Assembly: GCA_963662245.2 (NCBI GenBank)
Contig: CAXXVQ010000003.1
Span: forward strand, 18,285 to 82,284
Origin: JAFGVL01 sp963662245
GTDB lineage: Bacteria > Bacteroidota > Bacteroidia > Bacteroidales > Paludibacteraceae
Direction of reading: 5' to 3'
DNA length: 64,000 bases
Each line of letters begins with the position of its first letter. Positions within the stretch are counted from its first letter, which is position 1. Positions 26,962 to 37,069 of this stretch are shown piece by piece. Made by a program: the position numbers and the translations under genes. Under the pieces are notes generated by a model. It searched no databases. It was not told the DNA's origin and was given only the letters and a program-made list of their open reading frames with translations.

Positions 26962-28392
26962 TTAGTATAAAAGATAAGCAGATTGCTCAATATAAGAATA
27001 AATAAAGCTTATTAAACCAATACCTATAGTACCGGCTAAACAAATTACAAGCCCCACTTTTGAGAAACTATCCGTTTTAATAGTAGCAATAGGATCTTCT
27101 GTTTTATATATAAACATAGCTCTTACAACAACTAAATAGTAATAAAGTGAAATTACTGTATTAATCAGAGCAATAAAGACTAGTGCATAATAAGACATCT
27201 GAGTCGCTGCCATAAAAACAAATATCTTACTAAAGAACCCTGCAAATGGAGGAATTCCGGCTAAAGAGAATAAGAATAACATCATTGCCACACTTAACTT
27301 AGGATTTGATTTATACAAACCATTGTAGTCAGCAATATTAACTTTACCTGATTTATTCTCAACAATTGATACCACTGCAAAGATACCTAAGTTAGATACA
27401 GTATAAACCAATAAGTAATATACTACAGAAGCCATACCTGCAGGTGTACCTGCAATAACACCTAACATAATGTATCCAGCTTGTGAGATTGAAGAAAAGG
27501 CCAAGAACCTTTTCATATTCTTCTGACGAAGTGCAAACAAGTTACCTACTGAAATCGTAATAACGATAAATCCATATACAACATACTCCCAATAATCAAA
27601 TAAGCTACCAAAGACTTTAAATAGCACTACCATTAAAGCAAATGCTGCAGCTCCTTTTGAAACAACTGAAAGATATCCTGTAATATTAGTTGGTGCTCCT
27701 TGATAAACATCCGCAGTCCATAAGTGAAATGGAACCAAAGATATTTTAAATGCCATACCAGCAAGGAAGAATACTAGACCAAGCAACTCAATAGAATGTG
27801 GTGCTACAGAGTCACGCATATTTTCAAAATATAAACCAGTTGCTCCAGATGCTCCATAAAGCATAGAAATACCGAACAACAAGATTCCTGAAGAGAATGC
27901 AGCCATTAAGACAAACTTAGCACCAGCCTCTACCGACTCATATGATTTCTTATTATATGCAATCAACGCAACCATTGGTAAAGATGCTAACTCTAGACCC
28001 ACATAGAACAATAAGAAGTGTCCAGCAGAGATCATGAAGTACATACCTAACAATGTAGATAAAATCAAAATGTAAGCCTCTGCTTTTTTATGAATAGTTT
28101 CCTCATTGTTTAACCAAGTTTTACTTTGTAAAAACACTAAGATTACACCAATATTTAGGATTGACTTAACAACATTATTCATGTTGTCTGAAACGAACAT
28201 ACCACCAAAAGCAGTACCTTCTTCTATTGGACAGAAACCTACAAGCGTAGCTGCAACAAATAGTAAACATGCAACTACATCAATAGTTTTTTTAGCTGAA
28301 TTGGGAGCAAATAAATCAAAGATTATTAACAAAACAATTTGTAAAATCAACAAAAATTCTGCTCTCATCAATAATATTGAATCTAAATTCAT
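26962..28392 (-). CDS. nuoN: Complex I subunit NuoN
   Basis: A 476-residue antiporter-like proton-pumping subunit with about 14 helices. KISLVPFHLWTADVYQGAPTN near residue 216 holds the broken-helix lysine/proline region, and FLAFSSISQAGYIMLG is the second conserved segment of NuoN. It is the last gene of the nuo operon, 12 bases after nuoM, followed by a strong terminator. The family call is separated from NuoM and NuoL by gene order and by the YQGAPTN motif. Confidence 0.95.
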   Translation of the reverse strand: MNLDSILLMRAEFLLILQIVLLIIFDLFAPNSAKKTIDVVACLLFVAATLVGFCPIEEGTAFGGMFVSDNMNNVVKSILNIGVILVFLQSKTWLNNEETIHKKAEAYILILSTLLGMYFMISAGHFLLFYVGLELASLPMVALIAYNKKSYESVEAGAKFVLMAAFSSGILLFGISMLYGASGATGLYFENMRDSVAPHSIELLGLVFFLAGMAFKISLVPFHLWTADVYQGAPTNITGYLSVVSKGAAAFALMVVLFKVFGSLFDYWEYVVYGFIVITISVGNLFALRQKNMKRFLAFSSISQAGYIMLGVIAGTPAGMASVVYYLLVYTVSNLGIFAVVSIVENKSGKVNIADYNGLYKSNPKLSVAMMLFLFSLAGIPPFAGFFSKIFVFMAATQMSYYALVFIALINTVISLYYYLVVVRAMFIYKTEDPIATIKTDSFSKVGLVICLAGTIGIGLISFIYSYIEQSAYLLY

Positions 28393-28404
28393 AATCCTAA
28401 TGTA

Positions 28405-29892
28405 TTAAAGTCTTGTAATGATTGAAGTTAAACTATCATCGATAATTCCTGAAGAAAGGAATGGTGCCATACCGATAAATGCAATACTAACAATTAATGT
28501 TACTGTTGCAATTTTTTCATACCAATATGCATCTGGTAATTCTTCATGATGCTTATCAAAAACAGGTCCTAATAAGATCTTACCTACCACACGCAGAATA
28601 TATACTGCAGTTACCACAATCGAAGCACAAGCTAATATTGTTAATATTCTGTGGAAAGTATCAGCATGTTGGAAAGAACCAACAAAAATTGTCATCTCAG
28701 CAGCAAAACCACTTAAACCTGGTAAACCTAATGATGCCATACCTGCAATTACCCAACATACAGATAAGAAAGGCATAATTTTCATTAAACCACCCATCTC
28801 TGTAATTAAACGAGTATGTGTACGACCATATATACCACCAATTAAGGCAAAGAATAATGCTGTCATCAATCCGTGTGACAACATTTGCAGAATTGCTCCA
28901 TTCATTGCTGTTTTATTCATCATCAAAATCGCAAATAAAACTAAACCACAGTGACTAACAGATGAATATGCATTAATGTATTTCAAGTCTTTTTGAACAA
29001 CAGCACCAAACGCACCATAGATAACACTAATACCTGTCAAAATAAGGAATAATGTTGTATATGTTTCAGCACCTTCCGGCATCAAATAAATAGCAACTCT
29101 AAAACAGCCATAACCACCTAGTTTCATCAATACACCTGCGTGCAACATAGATACTGCAGTTGGTGCTGATGCATGACCATCTGGAGACCAAGTATGGAAT
29201 GGGAATAATGCTCCTAAAACCCCAAAGCCTAAGAATGTTAATGGAAAGAAAATATTTTGAGCTTCAACCGGGATATGAACTTTTGCTATTTCAAGAATAT
29301 TCATTGTTAATGGACCACCTTCAACATTTGAGTTAAAGTAAATCCCTAAGATTCCTAATAATAAGAATGCAGAACCTCCCATCAACATAAGAGTAAGCTT
29401 CATTGCTGAATATTCTTTACGACCTGTACCCCATAAGCCAATCAATAAATACATTGGAATTAAGGCAACCTCGTAGAATAAGAACATTGAGAACATGTCA
29501 ATTGTGATAAAGAATCCAAACACTCCAATTGAAAGCATAAGAAACCACAAGAAAAACTCTTTTACTTGTTCTTTTAGTCCCCAAGAAGCAAATACCCCAG
29601 TAAAGACAATAATTGCTGAAAGAATAATCATCAATACAGAAATACCATCTACTCCTAACGATAATTTGATATTCATTGATTCATACCAAACTATATCAGA
29701 AGTCATCAACATTTCTGCTGTAGGGTACAATTCTCTAAGATTAAGGAACTGATATAATAACAAAAAGGACATTCCCAATATTACCGATGAACCTATTGCC
29801 ATTAATATTTTAATCTGCTTTGCTTCTTTTAGCAGCGCAACTCCACCCATCATCACAAGTGGAATAATCACAAATAAATATAAGATATTCAT
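28405..29892 (-). CDS. nuoM: Complex I subunit NuoM
   Basis: A 495-residue antiporter-like membrane subunit. Visible family features include the conserved glutamate in FLFYEVALIPMYLLIGLWG, PFHTWSPDGHASAPTAVSMLHAGVLMKLGGYG in the first half-channel, and YINAYSSVSHCGLVLFA. It forms the second of three proton-pumping modules of the membrane arm. It lies between nuoL (18 bases upstream) and nuoN (12 bases downstream). Confidence 0.96.
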   Translation of the reverse strand: MNILYLFVIIPLVMMGGVALLKEAKQIKILMAIGSSVILGMSFLLLYQFLNLRELYPTAEMLMTSDIVWYESMNIKLSLGVDGISVLMIILSAIIVFTGVFASWGLKEQVKEFFLWFLMLSIGVFGFFITIDMFSMFLFYEVALIPMYLLIGLWGTGRKEYSAMKLTLMLMGGSAFLLLGILGIYFNSNVEGGPLTMNILEIAKVHIPVEAQNIFFPLTFLGFGVLGALFPFHTWSPDGHASAPTAVSMLHAGVLMKLGGYGCFRVAIYLMPEGAETYTTLFLILTGISVIYGAFGAVVQKDLKYINAYSSVSHCGLVLFAILMMNKTAMNGAILQMLSHGLMTALFFALIGGIYGRTHTRLITEMGGLMKIMPFLSVCWVIAGMASLGLPGLSGFAAEMTIFVGSFQHADTFHRILTILACASIVVTAVYILRVVGKILLGPVFDKHHEELPDAYWYEKIATVTLIVSIAFIGMAPFLSSGIIDDSLTSIITRL

Positions 29893-29910
29893 ATTTTAAT
29901 TTTTTCTATT

Positions 29911-31830
29911 TTAAGCAAAAAAGATAATTAAGGCTGCAATTAAAAATGCAGAAGCTGCAAATACCCATGCATATTGCTGAACACGACCAGACTGTAAGCC
30001 TTTTATTTTTGAAGATAAGCTATGACTCCAAAATGCTTGGAAATCCATAAATCCATCTATAATATGTCTATCAAACCATGCTATTGGAGTTGACACAAGT
30101 GCAAAAACTACTTTTTTAGTAATGAATAAGTACAATTCATCAAAATAGAATTTCTTGTTAGTTGCCTTGTAGAATCCACCTAAACCACTAGCAATTTTAT
30201 CAGGAATAGCAGTTGGCTTCATATAGAATATTGCTGCTACAACAATTCCTACAACACCAACTAGAATACTTGGAATTGCAACTAGCCAATCAATATGAGT
30301 AGCAAAACCTTCTCCGGTTGCAGTAATAAGATCTGCAAAAGGAATAAAACCAACAACCAAAGTTAATAATGCTAAGAAAATCAATGGGGCTGACATTTGC
30401 CATCCTCCCTCATGAGGTGTATGGTGATAATGTCTATTTTCACCCCAGAAAATATTGAAATACAAACGAAACATATAGAATGCTGTTAAACCAGCAACAA
30501 AATATTCAACTGCAAAAATGAACTTATCATGATGTAATGCTGCCACCAAGATTTCATCTTTACTAAAGAATCCTGAGAAAGGAGGAATACCTGAGATAGC
30601 TAAACATGCAATTAAAAAAGTAATATGCGTAATTGGTAAATACTTACGCAAACCACCCATATCTCCCATTTCGTTACTATGTACAGCATGAATCACAGCA
30701 CCAGCACCTAAGAACAATAATGCTTTAAAGAATGCGTGAGTAAATAAGTGGAACATAGATGACATGTAACCAACTCCTTCATGACCTTCAAAACCAGAAA
30801 CACCTAATGCTACAATCATATAAGCAATCTGAGATATAGTTGAGAAAGCTAGCACACGCTTAATATCTGTTTGCGTACAAGCAATTACTGCTGCAAAAAG
30901 TGAAGTAGCAGCACCTACATATGCTATAATTGTAAGTACATCCGGTGTTTGAAACAAATACACAGGGAACATACGAGCAACTAAGTATACTCCGGCAACA
31001 ACCATTGTTGCAGCATGGATTAATGCTGAAACTGGTGTAGGACCTTCCATCGCATCCGGCAACCAAATATGAAGAGGTAACATCGCTGACTTACCAGCAC
31101 CACCAATGAAAATTAATAATGTAGCCCAACTTATGGCTGAAAAGCCTAAGAATGTTGAAGCATGAGCACTTGCAAAAATATCCCCGTTTTCAGGGTTAGT
31201 TAATGCATTAAAGTCAAATGTTTTTGTAAAATATGATAAGGTTAAAATACCGATTAAGAATCCTAAGTCTGCAAAACGAGTAACAATAAATGCCTTTTTC
31301 GATGCAGCAACTGCAGATGGTTTTGTGTAATAAAATCCAATCAATAAATAAGATGAAGCACCCACTAACTCCCAGAAAATGTACATCTGGAAAATATTAG
31401 TAGCAACCACAAGTCCCATCATTGAGAATGAGAATAAAGAAAGGAATGCATAATAGCGTTGAAAACCTGTTTCTCCATGCATATAACCAATACTATAGAT
31501 ATGCACCATTAATGAAACAGTACTAATAACAACTAACATCATTATTGAAATTGGATCAAGCAAAAGACCTAAATCAATATGTAAAGTATCAGTAAATCTC
31601 AACCACTCAAATGATGTAAATAACTTTTGGTATACACCATCTACTTTTCCAAAACAGAAGAAATAATCATAAGCTGTAATGTAAGATAAAACAGCAACGA
31701 CAGACAAACCTGTTGTACCAATTGTTCCTGCAAGCTTATGAGACATTTTATGTCCTACTAAACCAAGCAGCAAGAAGGTAAAAACAGGTATTGCAAGAAT
31801 AAATAAGGTTATTAAAAAATATGTCTCCAT
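29911..31830 (-). CDS. nuoL: Complex I subunit NuoL
   Basis: A 639-residue protein and the largest antiporter-like subunit, at the end of the membrane arm. It shows FWELVGASSYLLIGFYY with the conserved glutamate, GAGKSAMLPLHIWLPDAMEGPTPVS and RVLAFSTISQIAYMIVALG, and ends with the long C-terminal extension (helix HL plus final transmembrane helix) that braces NuoM and NuoN. It begins six bases after nuoK. Confidence 0.96.
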   Translation of the reverse strand: METYFLITLFILAIPVFTFLLLGLVGHKMSHKLAGTIGTTGLSVVAVLSYITAYDYFFCFGKVDGVYQKLFTSFEWLRFTDTLHIDLGLLLDPISIMMLVVISTVSLMVHIYSIGYMHGETGFQRYYAFLSLFSFSMMGLVVATNIFQMYIFWELVGASSYLLIGFYYTKPSAVAASKKAFIVTRFADLGFLIGILTLSYFTKTFDFNALTNPENGDIFASAHASTFLGFSAISWATLLIFIGGAGKSAMLPLHIWLPDAMEGPTPVSALIHAATMVVAGVYLVARMFPVYLFQTPDVLTIIAYVGAATSLFAAVIACTQTDIKRVLAFSTISQIAYMIVALGVSGFEGHEGVGYMSSMFHLFTHAFFKALLFLGAGAVIHAVHSNEMGDMGGLRKYLPITHITFLIACLAISGIPPFSGFFSKDEILVAALHHDKFIFAVEYFVAGLTAFYMFRLYFNIFWGENRHYHHTPHEGGWQMSAPLIFLALLTLVVGFIPFADLITATGEGFATHIDWLVAIPSILVGVVGIVVAAIFYMKPTAIPDKIASGLGGFYKATNKKFYFDELYLFITKKVVFALVSTPIAWFDRHIIDGFMDFQAFWSHSLSSKIKGLQSGRVQQYAWVFAASAFLIAALIIFFA

Positions 31831-31836
31831 AATATG

Positions 31837-32148
31837 TTAATGTTTCAAGTTTTTAACTTCGCTTGTCTCAATATTCTTAGTATTGCGGAATACATTGATG
31901 ATAATAGCGATTGCAATAGCTGTTTCTGCCGCAGCAACTCCTATCGAGAAAATAGAAAAGAACATTCCTTCCATTTGCCCAGGGAAAAGATATCTATTAA
32001 ACACAACGAAGTTGATATTAACTGCATTTAAGATCAGCTCAAGCGACATCAATATTGCTAACATGTTGTGGCGAGTAATGAATCCGTACACACCTGTAAA
32101 AAACATGATGGTACTTACCACTAAGTAAAATTCCATTGGGATATTCAT
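31837..32148 (-). CDS. nuoK: Complex I subunit NuoK
   Basis: A 103-residue protein with three helices. The second helix carries the conserved proton-path glutamate in MSLELILNAVNINFV, and the third holds AAAETAIAIAI with another. Size, order and spacing (12 bases after nuoJ, six before nuoL) match the family. Confidence 0.95.
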   Translation of the reverse strand: MNIPMEFYLVVSTIMFFTGVYGFITRHNMLAILMSLELILNAVNINFVVFNRYLFPGQMEGMFFSIFSIGVAAAETAIAIAIIINVFRNTKNIETSEVKNLKH

Positions 32149-32160
32149 ATACTTATCTCC

Positions 32161-32673
32161 TTATTTTTTTCTTGCGATTAATATTCCGGCAATAATACTT
32201 GCCAACAATAAAATACTTATCACCTCGAACGGAAGTAAATATTGGTATTTTTCTGTTCCCATTAAAGCTTGCCCTATCACCTGCATATCAATTTCAGTTT
32301 CTTGAACTCTTTCTGCATAAGGATAATTTTGTGTCAACAACACAAACAAGCTAAGAACACCACCAAATATTGAAACTATCAATCCGGCTATTCTTCTTGA
32401 GTGTAATACTTTTGGCATCTTCGATCCAACCTCACTGGTTAAGAATATTGAGAAGACAAACAACACTAAGATACCACCAACATATACTGATATCTGAACA
32501 CCAGCAAGGAAGTGATAATTCAACAACAAATAGTAACCAGCAGTAGCAATAAGCACAAATAACAAGTATGTTGCTGCGCGAAGAATTTTTCTCGATACTA
32601 CTGACAAAATCGAGCAACCAACTATTATAGCCGATAGAATATAAAAGATGATTTCACTTGCAGTTATTTCCAT
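32161..32673 (-). CDS. nuoJ: Complex I subunit NuoJ
   Basis: A 170-residue membrane subunit with five helices. SRKILRAATYLLFVLIATAGYYLLLNYHFLAG and the third-helix segment QISVYVGGILVLFVFSI, which contains the coupling pi-bulge region, are typical. The C-terminal helix carries FEVISILLLASIIAGILIARK. It links the quinone module to the antiporter-like subunits. Confidence 0.94.
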   Translation of the reverse strand: MEITASEIIFYILSAIIVGCSILSVVSRKILRAATYLLFVLIATAGYYLLLNYHFLAGVQISVYVGGILVLFVFSIFLTSEVGSKMPKVLHSRRIAGLIVSIFGGVLSLFVLLTQNYPYAERVQETEIDMQVIGQALMGTEKYQYLLPFEVISILLLASIIAGILIARKK

Positions 32674-32730
32674 AGAAATAAATTTATTTCCTATACCCTA
32701 AAAGGAATATAAGTTATTAATGTTATTATT

Positions 32731-33234
32731 TTATTTTGTTTCAGTTGAAGCAGCTTGCGGTTTCTCTTTTGGAGCAAGCTTTGAACCCTCACGATTTAAA
32801 CGACCTATCAATTTCGAACGAGTAAACACAGAGTGCTCGAATTCATTTGACCATTTGATTGCATCAGAAGGACATGTTTGAACACATAAATCACAAAAGA
32901 TACAAGTACCTAAATCGTAAGAATATACATCTAACACCTTTTTTGCTTTCCCTGTTTCTTCATTCATTTCCTCTTTGGTAGTAATTTTAATAGTACCATT
33001 AGGACAATTCATTTCACAAATTTTACAAGCAGTACACTTATGCTCGTTTTTATCATTATGAGGCATTGTTAACTCTGCTCTGAAACGCTCAAAGTATTCG
33101 TATTCACCTCTATTCTCAGGATATTGTTCTGTAATCTTTGGTCTAAAGAAATTGATAATGGTAATTTTCATACCAAGAATCAGATTCCATAGCCCTTTGA
33201 CAACTTCAATAATATAATTCTTAAGACTTCCCAT
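32731..33234 (-). CDS. nuoI: Complex I subunit NuoI (two 4Fe-4S clusters)
   Basis: A 167-residue peripheral-arm ferredoxin-like subunit carrying clusters N6a and N6b. Two full cluster motifs are visible: CTACKICEMNCP and CIFCDLCVQTCP, both C-x2-C-x2-C-x3-CP. An extra loop of about 20 residues sits between the motifs. In this operon, electrons must reach NuoI from an unknown donor, as nuoEFG are absent. It starts three bases after nuoH. Confidence 0.95.
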   Translation of the reverse strand: MGSLKNYIIEVVKGLWNLILGMKITIINFFRPKITEQYPENRGEYEYFERFRAELTMPHNDKNEHKCTACKICEMNCPNGTIKITTKEEMNEETGKAKKVLDVYSYDLGTCIFCDLCVQTCPSDAIKWSNEFEHSVFTRSKLIGRLNREGSKLAPKEKPQAASTETK

Positions 33235-33237
33235 CGC

Positions 33238-34317
33238 TTATAAAAGAGTTACGCATAAAGCCATTAATAATATGTTAACTAAACTGATTGGCATCAAAAT
33301 CTTCCATTCAAATTTCAATAGTTGATCGATACGCAAACGAGGGAATGTCCATCTAACCCATAAAGCAAAGAATACACATGCTCCTGCTTTAACAAAGAAC
33401 CAAATTACTGAAGGAATATAATCCATCAAGTTATTAAAGCTCTCCCATCCTGGGATATGTAATGGCATCCATCCACCTAAAAACATTGTAGTAGCAATAG
33501 CAGCTACAATGAACATGTTTAGGTATTCTGCCAAATAATAAAATCCGAAAGTAATACCAGAGTATTCTGTATGGTAACCGGCAGTAAGCTCAGACTCAGC
33601 TTCAGGTAAGTCAAAAGGTCCACGGTTAGTTTCAGCATGACCGGCAATCAAGTATATAACGAATCCAATCATTGAAGGAACAGCAGCCCAACCGTTAAAG
33701 ATATTCCATACTCTTTCTTGTTGTTCTACAATTGTAGACAATTGCATGCTTCCTGTTAAAACAACAATACTCATTAATGCTAATGCAGCAGACAACTCAT
33801 AACTTACAAGTTGAGCCCCAGAACGCATAGCACCAATCAATGTATATTTATTATTACTTGCCCAACCTGCCAAAAGAATACCGATGATTCCTAAAGAAGA
33901 CACAGCTAACAAGTAGAAAATACCAATATTGAAGTCAATTGCATGTAATCCTTTTCCGAAAGGAAGAGCAAAAAAGGCTAAAATAGAACCCATTATTACA
34001 AAGAACGGAGCAATAAAGAATAAAAACTTATCACTCTTATTGATTGTAATAATCTCTTTTAAAAGGATTTTCACCATATCAGCAACAGTTTGCAAAAGCC
34101 CCCATTTACCAACACGATTTGGTCCGATACGACATTGGAAGAATGCACAAACCTTACGCTCTACATATATCAAAATCAGAGCTAGTACGGCATAAGCAGT
34201 CAAAAAGACTAAGCCAACAAGGATAAACTCAATAGCAAGTGTCCAAAAATCAGCTAATCCCAGCTGCACTCGCAAAAGGTCGTCTATCCAACTTGTAACT
34301 ACACTAAAATCAAACAT
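33238..34317 (-). CDS. nuoH: Complex I subunit NuoH
   Basis: A 359-residue membrane subunit with eight or nine helices, forming much of the quinone chamber. Conserved parts are YVERKVCAFFQCRIGPNRVG, the ADMVKILLKE segment and DLPEAESELTAGYHTEYSG, whose acidic residues line the path to the membrane arm. A 98-base spacer rich in short direct repeats separates it from nuoCD, the widest gap in the operon. Confidence 0.95.
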   Translation of the reverse strand: MFDFSVVTSWIDDLLRVQLGLADFWTLAIEFILVGLVFLTAYAVLALILIYVERKVCAFFQCRIGPNRVGKWGLLQTVADMVKILLKEIITINKSDKFLFFIAPFFVIMGSILAFFALPFGKGLHAIDFNIGIFYLLAVSSLGIIGILLAGWASNNKYTLIGAMRSGAQLVSYELSAALALMSIVVLTGSMQLSTIVEQQERVWNIFNGWAAVPSMIGFVIYLIAGHAETNRGPFDLPEAESELTAGYHTEYSGITFGFYYLAEYLNMFIVAAIATTMFLGGWMPLHIPGWESFNNLMDYIPSVIWFFVKAGACVFFALWVRWTFPRLRIDQLLKFEWKILMPISLVNILLMALCVTLL

Positions 34318-34415
34318 ACTTATTTAATTTATTAATTTCATATTTCACATTTCATATTCACATTCCATTGTTTCTCTAACTTGAAATTTGGAATCTGAAA
34401 CTTGAAATTCTCAGT

Positions 34416-36041
34416 TTATCTATCAATACAAGGAATCACATAGTCTAATGATGCACCAATCATCACTAAGTCAGCAATTTTTTCACCACATGTAGTTGGA
34501 CATAATGCTGATACAAGTGTCATACAAGGCGAACGGAATTTCACACGATATGGATTCTTATCTCCTGTACTTGAGATATATACACCAAAATCACCACGAG
34601 CATTCTCCACGCGTTGGAAATAATCCCCAGCAGGAATTTTGATTACTTTAGGCACTTTTGCACAGTAATCGCCTTCTGTTGGCATTTGAGCTATTAATTG
34701 CTCTAGCATTTTCAATGATTCTTCAACCTCATCCAAACGAACAATATAACGCTCGAAAGTACCACCTTCAGCACGCATCATTGGTTCAAATTTGATTTTA
34801 TCATAAGCTGCATATGGCTCAATTTTACGAACATCGTTCATCCAACCAGAAGCACGACCAGCAGGACCTGTTACTCCATAAGCAATTGCTTGTTCTTTAG
34901 TTAGGAAACCGATTCCTTTCATACGACCACGAGCAATTGGATTTTCTGTAAATAAGATGTGATACTCTTTCAACATCTTACGCATATAGGGAATAAAGTC
35001 TTTGATTTTTTGAATGAAATTTGGATGAATATCGCGAGCTAAACCTCCAATAACACCATAGTTACACATCAAACGACCACCACCTGTTTCTTCGAAAATA
35101 TCCATGATTTTCTCACGATCACGCATACCATATACGAAAGCAGTAATAGATCCCATATCCATACACATACATCCCCATCCTAATAAGTGAGATGCGATAC
35201 GAGTTAACTCATCTAAAATTGTACGAACGAAAACTGCTTTTTCCGGAACTTCAATGTTAAGAGCTTTCTCAACACATAAACAAACAGCATGTCTGTTCAT
35301 TGTTCCTGATAGGTAATCAAGGCGATCTGCCAAGTGAAGAAGTTGTGGGTAAGTATATGATTCACACATTTTTTCAACACCACGGTGGATGTATCCAAAG
35401 TGTGGATCAATTTTTTGAACCGTTTCACCATCCAAAGCAACACGCAAGTGAAGTACACCGTGAGTTGCAGGGTGCTGTGGCCCCATATTGATTATATATT
35501 CTTTCTCACCAAATAACTGGAAGTTACTTTGAACGATTCCTTTATCTGTAAGATTGATAGTTGTTGTATTCTCCATCTCTTCTATAGTTTGGTTTTCCAT
35601 AGTAAGAGGGTTTAAACTCATATCATAATCTTTACGAAGTGGGTATCCTTGCCAGTTTCCACGAAGGAATAAGCGACGAAGCCCAGGGTGATTGATAAAC
35701 TTAATTCCAAAAAAGTCATACACTTCTCTTTCGTATAAGTTTGCAGATTCCCATAAATCAGCTACAGAGAACAACTCAGGATTTTCTTTATCAGTTGTGC
35801 TTGTTTTTACAACAATAGCCTTTTGATTCTCTTCAACTGTAAATAAACGATAAATCACACCTAGTGATTCTCCCCAGTCCATCCCAACAATATCTTGCAG
35901 ATAATTAAACTGCATTTCTGTTTTCAGATACTCCATCACTACTCTTAATTCAGCAGAAGGCACCATCATTGTTAAGATTGCCGCTTCTTCTACAGTAGCT
36001 CCCGGAGCAAGGGATAATATTCTATCTTTTATATTGTCCAT
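34416..36041 (-). CDS. nuoCD: Fused complex I subunit NuoCD
   Basis: A 541-residue fusion of the 30-kDa (NuoC) and 49-kDa (NuoD) subunits. Residues 1 to about 145 are NuoC, ending in HPGLRRLFLRGNWQGYPLRKDYD; NuoD follows with NMGPQHPATHGVLHLRVALDGE, the quinone-site region. The conserved C-terminus PCIDR closes the protein. The fusion is usual in Bacteroidota and in E. coli. The join is continuous, with no sign of frame change. Confidence 0.95.
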   Translation of the reverse strand: MDNIKDRILSLAPGATVEEAAILTMMVPSAELRVVMEYLKTEMQFNYLQDIVGMDWGESLGVIYRLFTVEENQKAIVVKTSTTDKENPELFSVADLWESANLYEREVYDFFGIKFINHPGLRRLFLRGNWQGYPLRKDYDMSLNPLTMENQTIEEMENTTTINLTDKGIVQSNFQLFGEKEYIINMGPQHPATHGVLHLRVALDGETVQKIDPHFGYIHRGVEKMCESYTYPQLLHLADRLDYLSGTMNRHAVCLCVEKALNIEVPEKAVFVRTILDELTRIASHLLGWGCMCMDMGSITAFVYGMRDREKIMDIFEETGGGRLMCNYGVIGGLARDIHPNFIQKIKDFIPYMRKMLKEYHILFTENPIARGRMKGIGFLTKEQAIAYGVTGPAGRASGWMNDVRKIEPYAAYDKIKFEPMMRAEGGTFERYIVRLDEVEESLKMLEQLIAQMPTEGDYCAKVPKVIKIPAGDYFQRVENARGDFGVYISSTGDKNPYRVKFRSPCMTLVSALCPTTCGEKIADLVMIGASLDYVIPCIDR

Positions 36042-36067
36042 TTATCTATAATTTGACAATTTGAAAA

Positions 36068-36643
36068 TTACTTAACTACAGGTCTTTCTGGTAATTTGAA
36101 GTAGTCCTCTAACTTCATTTTGCGTTGTAATTGCATCATTCCGTAAAGTACAGCATCCGGACGCGGAGGACATCCCGGGATATATACATCCACAGGGATA
36201 ATTTCATTAACACCATTTACCACATGGTAAGAATCCTTAAATGGGCCACCTGAAATAGCACAACCACCCATAGCAATTACATACTTAGGTTCTGCCATTT
36301 GATCATAAAGACGCTTTAATACCGGCGCCATTTTATGAACGATAGTACCTGCAACGAAAACTACATCAGCTTGACGAGGTGAGTTACGAGTTACCTCCCA
36401 TCCAAAACGAGCAAAGTCAGCACGAGCCGCACCAACACACATAAACTCAATACCACAACAGCTTGTAGCAAAAGTCAAAGGCCAAACAGAGTTTGAACGC
36501 CCCCAGTCGATTAAGTCATTTAACTTACCAACAAAAATATTTGTCCCATTTTTACGAAGTTCATCCACATACTTTTCCAAGTATTCGTTATCCTTGAACT
36601 CTTCGTTAGGAATATTTTTTATTTTAATATTCTTTACTTCCAT
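36068..36643 (-). CDS. nuoB: Complex I subunit NuoB (cluster N2)
   Basis: The subunit that holds cluster N2 next to the quinone site. The cysteine pair in ATSCCGIEFM, the cysteine in GGCAISGGPF and the one in PGCPPRPDA supply the four ligands. I choose the ATG at 36641-36643, giving MEVKNIKIKN and 191 residues, because AAAGGAG precedes it by seven bases; a start 21 bases earlier also exists. It overlaps the end of nuoA by ten bases, so the two are coupled. Confidence 0.94.
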   Translation of the reverse strand: MEVKNIKIKNIPNEEFKDNEYLEKYVDELRKNGTNIFVGKLNDLIDWGRSNSVWPLTFATSCCGIEFMCVGAARADFARFGWEVTRNSPRQADVVFVAGTIVHKMAPVLKRLYDQMAEPKYVIAMGGCAISGGPFKDSYHVVNGVNEIIPVDVYIPGCPPRPDAVLYGMMQLQRKMKLEDYFKLPERPVVK

Positions 36644-36984
36644 TCTAATGCTCCTTTCTTCCATGCATAAGCAAGGCCTAAAGCTAGTACGACAATAAAA
36701 AAGCCAACTGTAATTAATCCTTGAGCGCCTAAGCTTTTAGAAACTACTGCCCATGGAAATAGGAAAACAGTTTCTACATCAAACATTAAAAACAAGATGG
36801 CAAACAAATAATACCCAACTTTAAATGGCAACCAAGAGTTTCCTCTAGTAGGGATACCACACTCATAAGGTTCACCTTTTTGGGGGTTAGTAGATTTTGG
36901 GGCAACTAAATTTGCAATTACTAATGCAGCAACTACTAAAAACAGTGCCGTTACAAATGCTACAATAAATAATGATTCATTCAT
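36634..36984 (-). CDS. nuoA: Complex I subunit NuoA
   Basis: A 116-residue protein with three helices. YECGIPTRGNSWLPFKVGYYLFAILFLMFDVE is the family signature, including the cysteine loop and the acidic residues of the second helix. It is the first gene of the nuo operon. The stop lies within the start region of nuoB. Confidence 0.95.
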   Translation of the reverse strand: MNESLFIVAFVTALFLVVAALVIANLVAPKSTNPQKGEPYECGIPTRGNSWLPFKVGYYLFAILFLMFDVETVFLFPWAVVSKSLGAQGLITVGFFIVVLALGLAYAWKKGALEWK

Positions 36985-37061
36985 AACTCTAAATACTTAA
37001 ACGAGTTTTTAGACGATAAGTTAAGACAAGTTTACTTTTGCTTTTCCATTTTAGGAAAGCA

Positions 37062-37069
37062 CAAATATA
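37062..37069 (-). promoter_or_regulatory. Possible -7 element of the nuo operon promoter
   Basis: On the minus strand TATATTTG matches TAnnTTTG about 78 bases upstream of nuoA. No good TTTG lies 19 bases further upstream, so it is a partial match. The rest of the 260-base spacer up to 37244 shows only AT-rich sequence. Confidence 0.4.

Noticed and set aside
34318..34415. AT-rich spacer between nuoH and nuoCD with repeated ACTTGAAAT and TTTCATATT words
   Set aside because: Short, imperfect, low-complexity words; no hairpin, open frame or regular repeat unit. Nothing to call beyond a spacer.
36644..36664. Earlier start for nuoB (MEERSIR)
   Set aside because: A good ribosome-binding sequence AAAGGAG is placed for the later ATG at 36643, and the extra residues overlap nuoA further.
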